Source of the DNA: Epiperipatus broadwayi
Taxonomy: Eukaryota; Onychophora; Udeonychophora; Euonychophora; Peripatidae
NCBI GenBank assembly: GCA_028023455.1
Contig: JAQFVV010000153.1
Location: forward strand, 1,620,212 to 1,684,211
Direction of reading: 5' to 3'
Length of the DNA stretch: 64,000 bases
Part shown: positions 61,365 through 64,000 of the stretch, in pieces
How positions within the stretch are numbered: position 1 is the stretch's first letter
Layout of the letters: every line of letters begins with the position of its first letter
Program-made: the position numbers and the translations under genes
The notes under the pieces: generated by a model
Seen by the model: the letters and a program-made list of their open reading frames with translations, nothing else
Told to the model about the DNA's origin: nothing
The model's database searches: none

Positions 61365-61640
61365 TTACAAATGTCAAAATTACTCTATTCATAATTTGAT
61401 ATCAATACTTCAGATAAATACATTATTGATTATCACTAATCATTTATTAAACTAGAGATTATTACTAGCTCAGTAATAAACTTTAAAACTGCTAAGATTA
61501 ATGTATTTATTTTTGTAATTAATCATACACAAACAAGGAATAACTGTTTTATTTTGCTTTTTTTTATGTAAGATATCGTTTTAGACACATTTAAATCTTT
61601 TGCTCTACCACAGTCTTAAAACATATGAATAAAATCATCG
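61365..61640 (+). repeat. Dispersed repeat Y, copy 2
   Basis: Matches copy 1: TTCAGATAAATACATTATTGATTA, then CTAATCATTTATTAAACTAG, then ACATATGAATAAAA near 61620. Confidence 0.7.
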
Positions 61641-61719
61641 TAAAAGTACAAATTATTTCCAAAAAGCAGGGTGTGTTGAAACAGCACTCTTTATACAAGT
61701 CAGATCATAATTTCTTACA

Positions 61720-61920
61720 TATGTTTTTAACATTTGTCATTATTAACAATAGCAAATTATTATTTATTAATCTACCTGTGTCAAACTTTCTTAATCAGAG
61801 CATTGATTCTACCACTTCAAATAAATGTATCAGTAATTATTACTAATCATTTTATTAAACTGGAGTCTATCGCTAGCCTAAATATAAATTTTAAATCTTA
61901 ATTATTTCACCTAAACTAAA
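61720..61920 (+). repeat. Dispersed repeat Y, copy 3 (partial)
   Basis: ACATTTGTCATTATTAACAA, TTCAAATAAATGTATCAGTA and ACTAATCATTTTATTAAACT follow the order of copies 1 and 2. It ends where RTE copy H begins. Confidence 0.65.
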
Positions 61921-63600
61921 ACTTAAATGCAGATGATTCAGATTTATGCTCTAATAAGTATCATTGTGGTGAAAAAAGGATTTTTATATGGATATATAAA
62001 AAGCTTTGTCATAGAAAACTCTAATTCTAGAACTGGTAAACAATTGAAAGATAAAAGTATTATGGGTAATAGAAATGAGAGAGTTATAGACTTGTAGAGT
62101 TTGGAGGGAAAAATTATATTATGAATTCTTCTTTTGCATTGGAAATGAACATGGAAGCAGCCAAATGAAGATATAGCAGAAGTGGATTATATTTTGATTA
62201 ATGGAAGATATATATTTCAAGATTGTAATATTCTGAATAAATTCAACACAAGAGTGATCATCGATTAGTCAGACGTAAGATACTTATTAATGCAAAACTA
62301 GAGAGACAAAAATTATGAAAAATAAACAGTATTCACATTTGATATTCCTGACAGTCAGAAACATTCCAATAAATTTTAATTAGAACTTGCAAATCGTTTT
62401 TAAATATTAACAAATATTGAACATGATACAGATTTGAACTAAATCAATAGGATGATAAGTGATACATTTTTAAAAAACTGTAACAAAAATAGCTGGTAGA
62501 AAAAAAAATAGCAACTGACAGGTAAATTTTTTACTGAGACAAAACAATTTATAAAGAAAAGAAGGAATATGATAATATATAAAAGTGATACATTAAGAAG
62601 GATTAAATATCTAGAATTTTGTTAAATGGGTGTAAAAAAATTAATAATAATAGAAGAGAATAAAAGTCTCAAATTTATTTCTGCAATACATTATACGCAA
62701 TAAACAAGAAAAAGTATCTTTTACAATTGTTATATTTTTTAATTGGGGGATTTTAAATAAAATGAGACATGTAATTATCTGTGAAGAAGAAAAAAGCTTC
62801 AGGTAATAATGGAATTAAATCGACATCTTAAAAAAAGCAGGTGAAGAAATTTTAAAAATGTAGACATTGTTATATACAAATTTCTAAATGATAAAGATAT
62901 ATCAGAATTTTGAAGAAAGCAAAATTAATATCAATATTTTATAAAGTGATATAGAAGATATTAGAAATTGTAGATCTATCAGTTCTGTACAAAATTTTTA
63001 ATAAGATAATTAAAACTGTCTACAGCAATTTTGGATTTTAATCAACTAAGGGAACAAACTGGATTTAAAAGTGGTTTTAGTACTATGATCATATCCAATT
63101 ATTGAGAGAAGTTATAGAAAAAAACAAAGAATTTGAATTTCCATTCGCTTTGGATTTGTCAATTATGAAAAGGCATTTGACTCTATAAGTATTTTTTCAG
63201 TAATTATAGCATTGCATCATCAAGATATAAACCCAGGATATTATCATACTTTAAAGAATATTTTAAAAAATGCAACAATGATTATATTACATAGTGTTAC
63301 TAGGAAGATAAACATTGAGAAGAGTGTATAGCAGGGTAATTCCATATCTCCAAAACTTTTTACAACAATTTTGCAAAAAATATTTTGTGGATTAAAATGT
63401 GAAGCTAAAGTAATAAAAGTAAATAGACATTACTTAAGCCATTTAGATTTTGCAGTTGGTGTAATTGTTTTTGCAAATAATGTTTCAGATTTTCATAAAA
63501 TGTTGCAAGAGTTATCTGTTAAAAGTAAAAAAATAAAACTAAAGATAAATATTAATGTTAAAAAAGACTAAAGTAATGTTCAGTGATTTTTTTTTTTTTT
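61921..63600 (+). mobile_element. RTE-type LINE, copy H (truncated, decayed)
   Basis: Starts inside the endonuclease (ATGCAGATGATTCAGATTTA, the QIIQVYAP region) and continues through the linker into the reverse transcriptase. Motif B lies near 63325 (NSISPKLFTTIL). Motif C is near 63445, reading FAVGVIVFANN, so both catalytic aspartates are lost. Motif D is partial at 63530. It ends abruptly in a T-rich run near 63590, without the C-terminal region. Frameshifts are numerous. Confidence 0.85.
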
Positions 63601-63884
63601 TCAAATAAAAAATAAAGACAAATAATAATGAGCTTATGTGTTTAATGTTTCCATCATCTAGAATTTATTGTTACATTTTTTTTTAGAAAAATTCACACTT
63701 TATTTAAACTTTTAAGTACATTCAGCTGTAAGTAATAGCACACAGGTTAGTTAGTATATAATATTTTGAGTGGTATTAATCTCATTGTTTCTTTAGATCT
63801 AAAAAACCATTTAACAATTCTAAATGATGGAAATAGTCTAAAATGTAATTATGAATAAAATAGCATCATTACAAACTTTCAAAC
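63601..63884. other. AT-rich spacer
   Basis: Nothing recognised. Confidence 0.4.
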
Positions 63885-64000
63885 AAGCATTCTACATATG
63901 ACCTGCATTCTATCCATCCCTCTTCTGTGTATTTAAATGGATAATATCCTATACATGAGGGGTCAGAGTGTCTTGAGGTCAACATGGGCATAACAATAAT
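63885..64000 (+). repeat. HH repeat, sense orientation, cut by the window end
   Basis: GCATTCTATCCATCCCTCTTCTGTGTATTT and TACATGAGGGGTCAGAGTGTCTTGA match the sense strand of the family (compare 37650-37760 and 43570-43600); only matching fragments are listed. Its ribozyme segment would lie beyond the window. Confidence 0.82.

Overview
This window is eukaryotic, very AT-rich and almost entirely non-genic. I find no intact protein-coding gene, no intron-exon structure of a host gene, no rRNA and no CRISPR. The transposon mix (RTE-type LINEs, a Penelope-like element, hAT relics, tRNA-derived SINEs) and the many tetranucleotide and TA microsatellites suggest a large, repeat-rich invertebrate genome. 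A cephalopod such as an octopus is my best guess, from recollection of such repeat landscapes, and is not proven by the sequence.

Layout. 0.2-3.3 kb: decayed RTE LINE (copy A). 3.3-4.8 kb: fold-back repeats, then two nested hAT MITEs with decayed 8-bp target duplications. 5.6-7.6 kb: decayed hAT transposase of the GTF2IRD2/ZBED type. 8.8-9.1 kb: hairpin repeat. 10.5-12.5 kb: first copies of a repeat family that carries a hammerhead ribozyme (HH repeat). 13.1-20.7 kb: a minus-strand nest made of RTE copy B, interrupted by a ~100-bp SINE and by the 3' end of another LINE, joined to a second LINE family that itself holds a small element with terminal direct repeats. 21.2-23.0 kb: RTE copy C with an insert containing a hammerhead-like core. 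24.0-25.1 kb: local duplications around a second ~100-bp SINE. 25.5-29.0 kb: a non-autonomous LTR element with two 1379-bp LTRs. 30.5-32.2 kb: RTE copy F and a poly(A)-tailed fragment. 32.2-32.9 and 37.5-39.2 kb: HH repeat arrays, including two units with intact ribozyme cores 458 bp apart. 40.0-40.7 kb: RTE copy G. 43.0-43.9 kb: fold-back and HH repeat. 44.8-46.5 kb: large microsatellites. 50.6-51.6 kb: tandem and dispersed repeats. 51.7-55.0 kb: RTE copy D, the best preserved LINE. 55.9-57.0 kb: inverted tandem cluster. 60.5-60.9 kb: GIY-YIG endonuclease relic of a Penelope-like element. 61.9-63.6 kb: RTE copy H. 63.9 kb to the end: another HH repeat.

Main point of interest. The HH repeat family recurs at eight or more places, in tandem and inverted arrangements. 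Its conserved segment folds, by eye, as a type I hammerhead ribozyme: CUGAUGA, a stem II hairpin, GAAA, a minimal helix III, a U-A cleavage site, and a stem I with internal loops. Two tandem copies have complete cores, so a transcript of this array should cut out a ~458-nt monomer. That is the architecture of retrozymes, small non-autonomous retroelements that spread through self-cleaved, circularised RNA. A Penelope-like endonuclease relic and several looser hammerhead-like motifs lie in the same window, which fits the known link between Penelope-like elements and minimal-helix-III hammerheads. All repeat borders were set by eye and are approximate unless target duplications are given.
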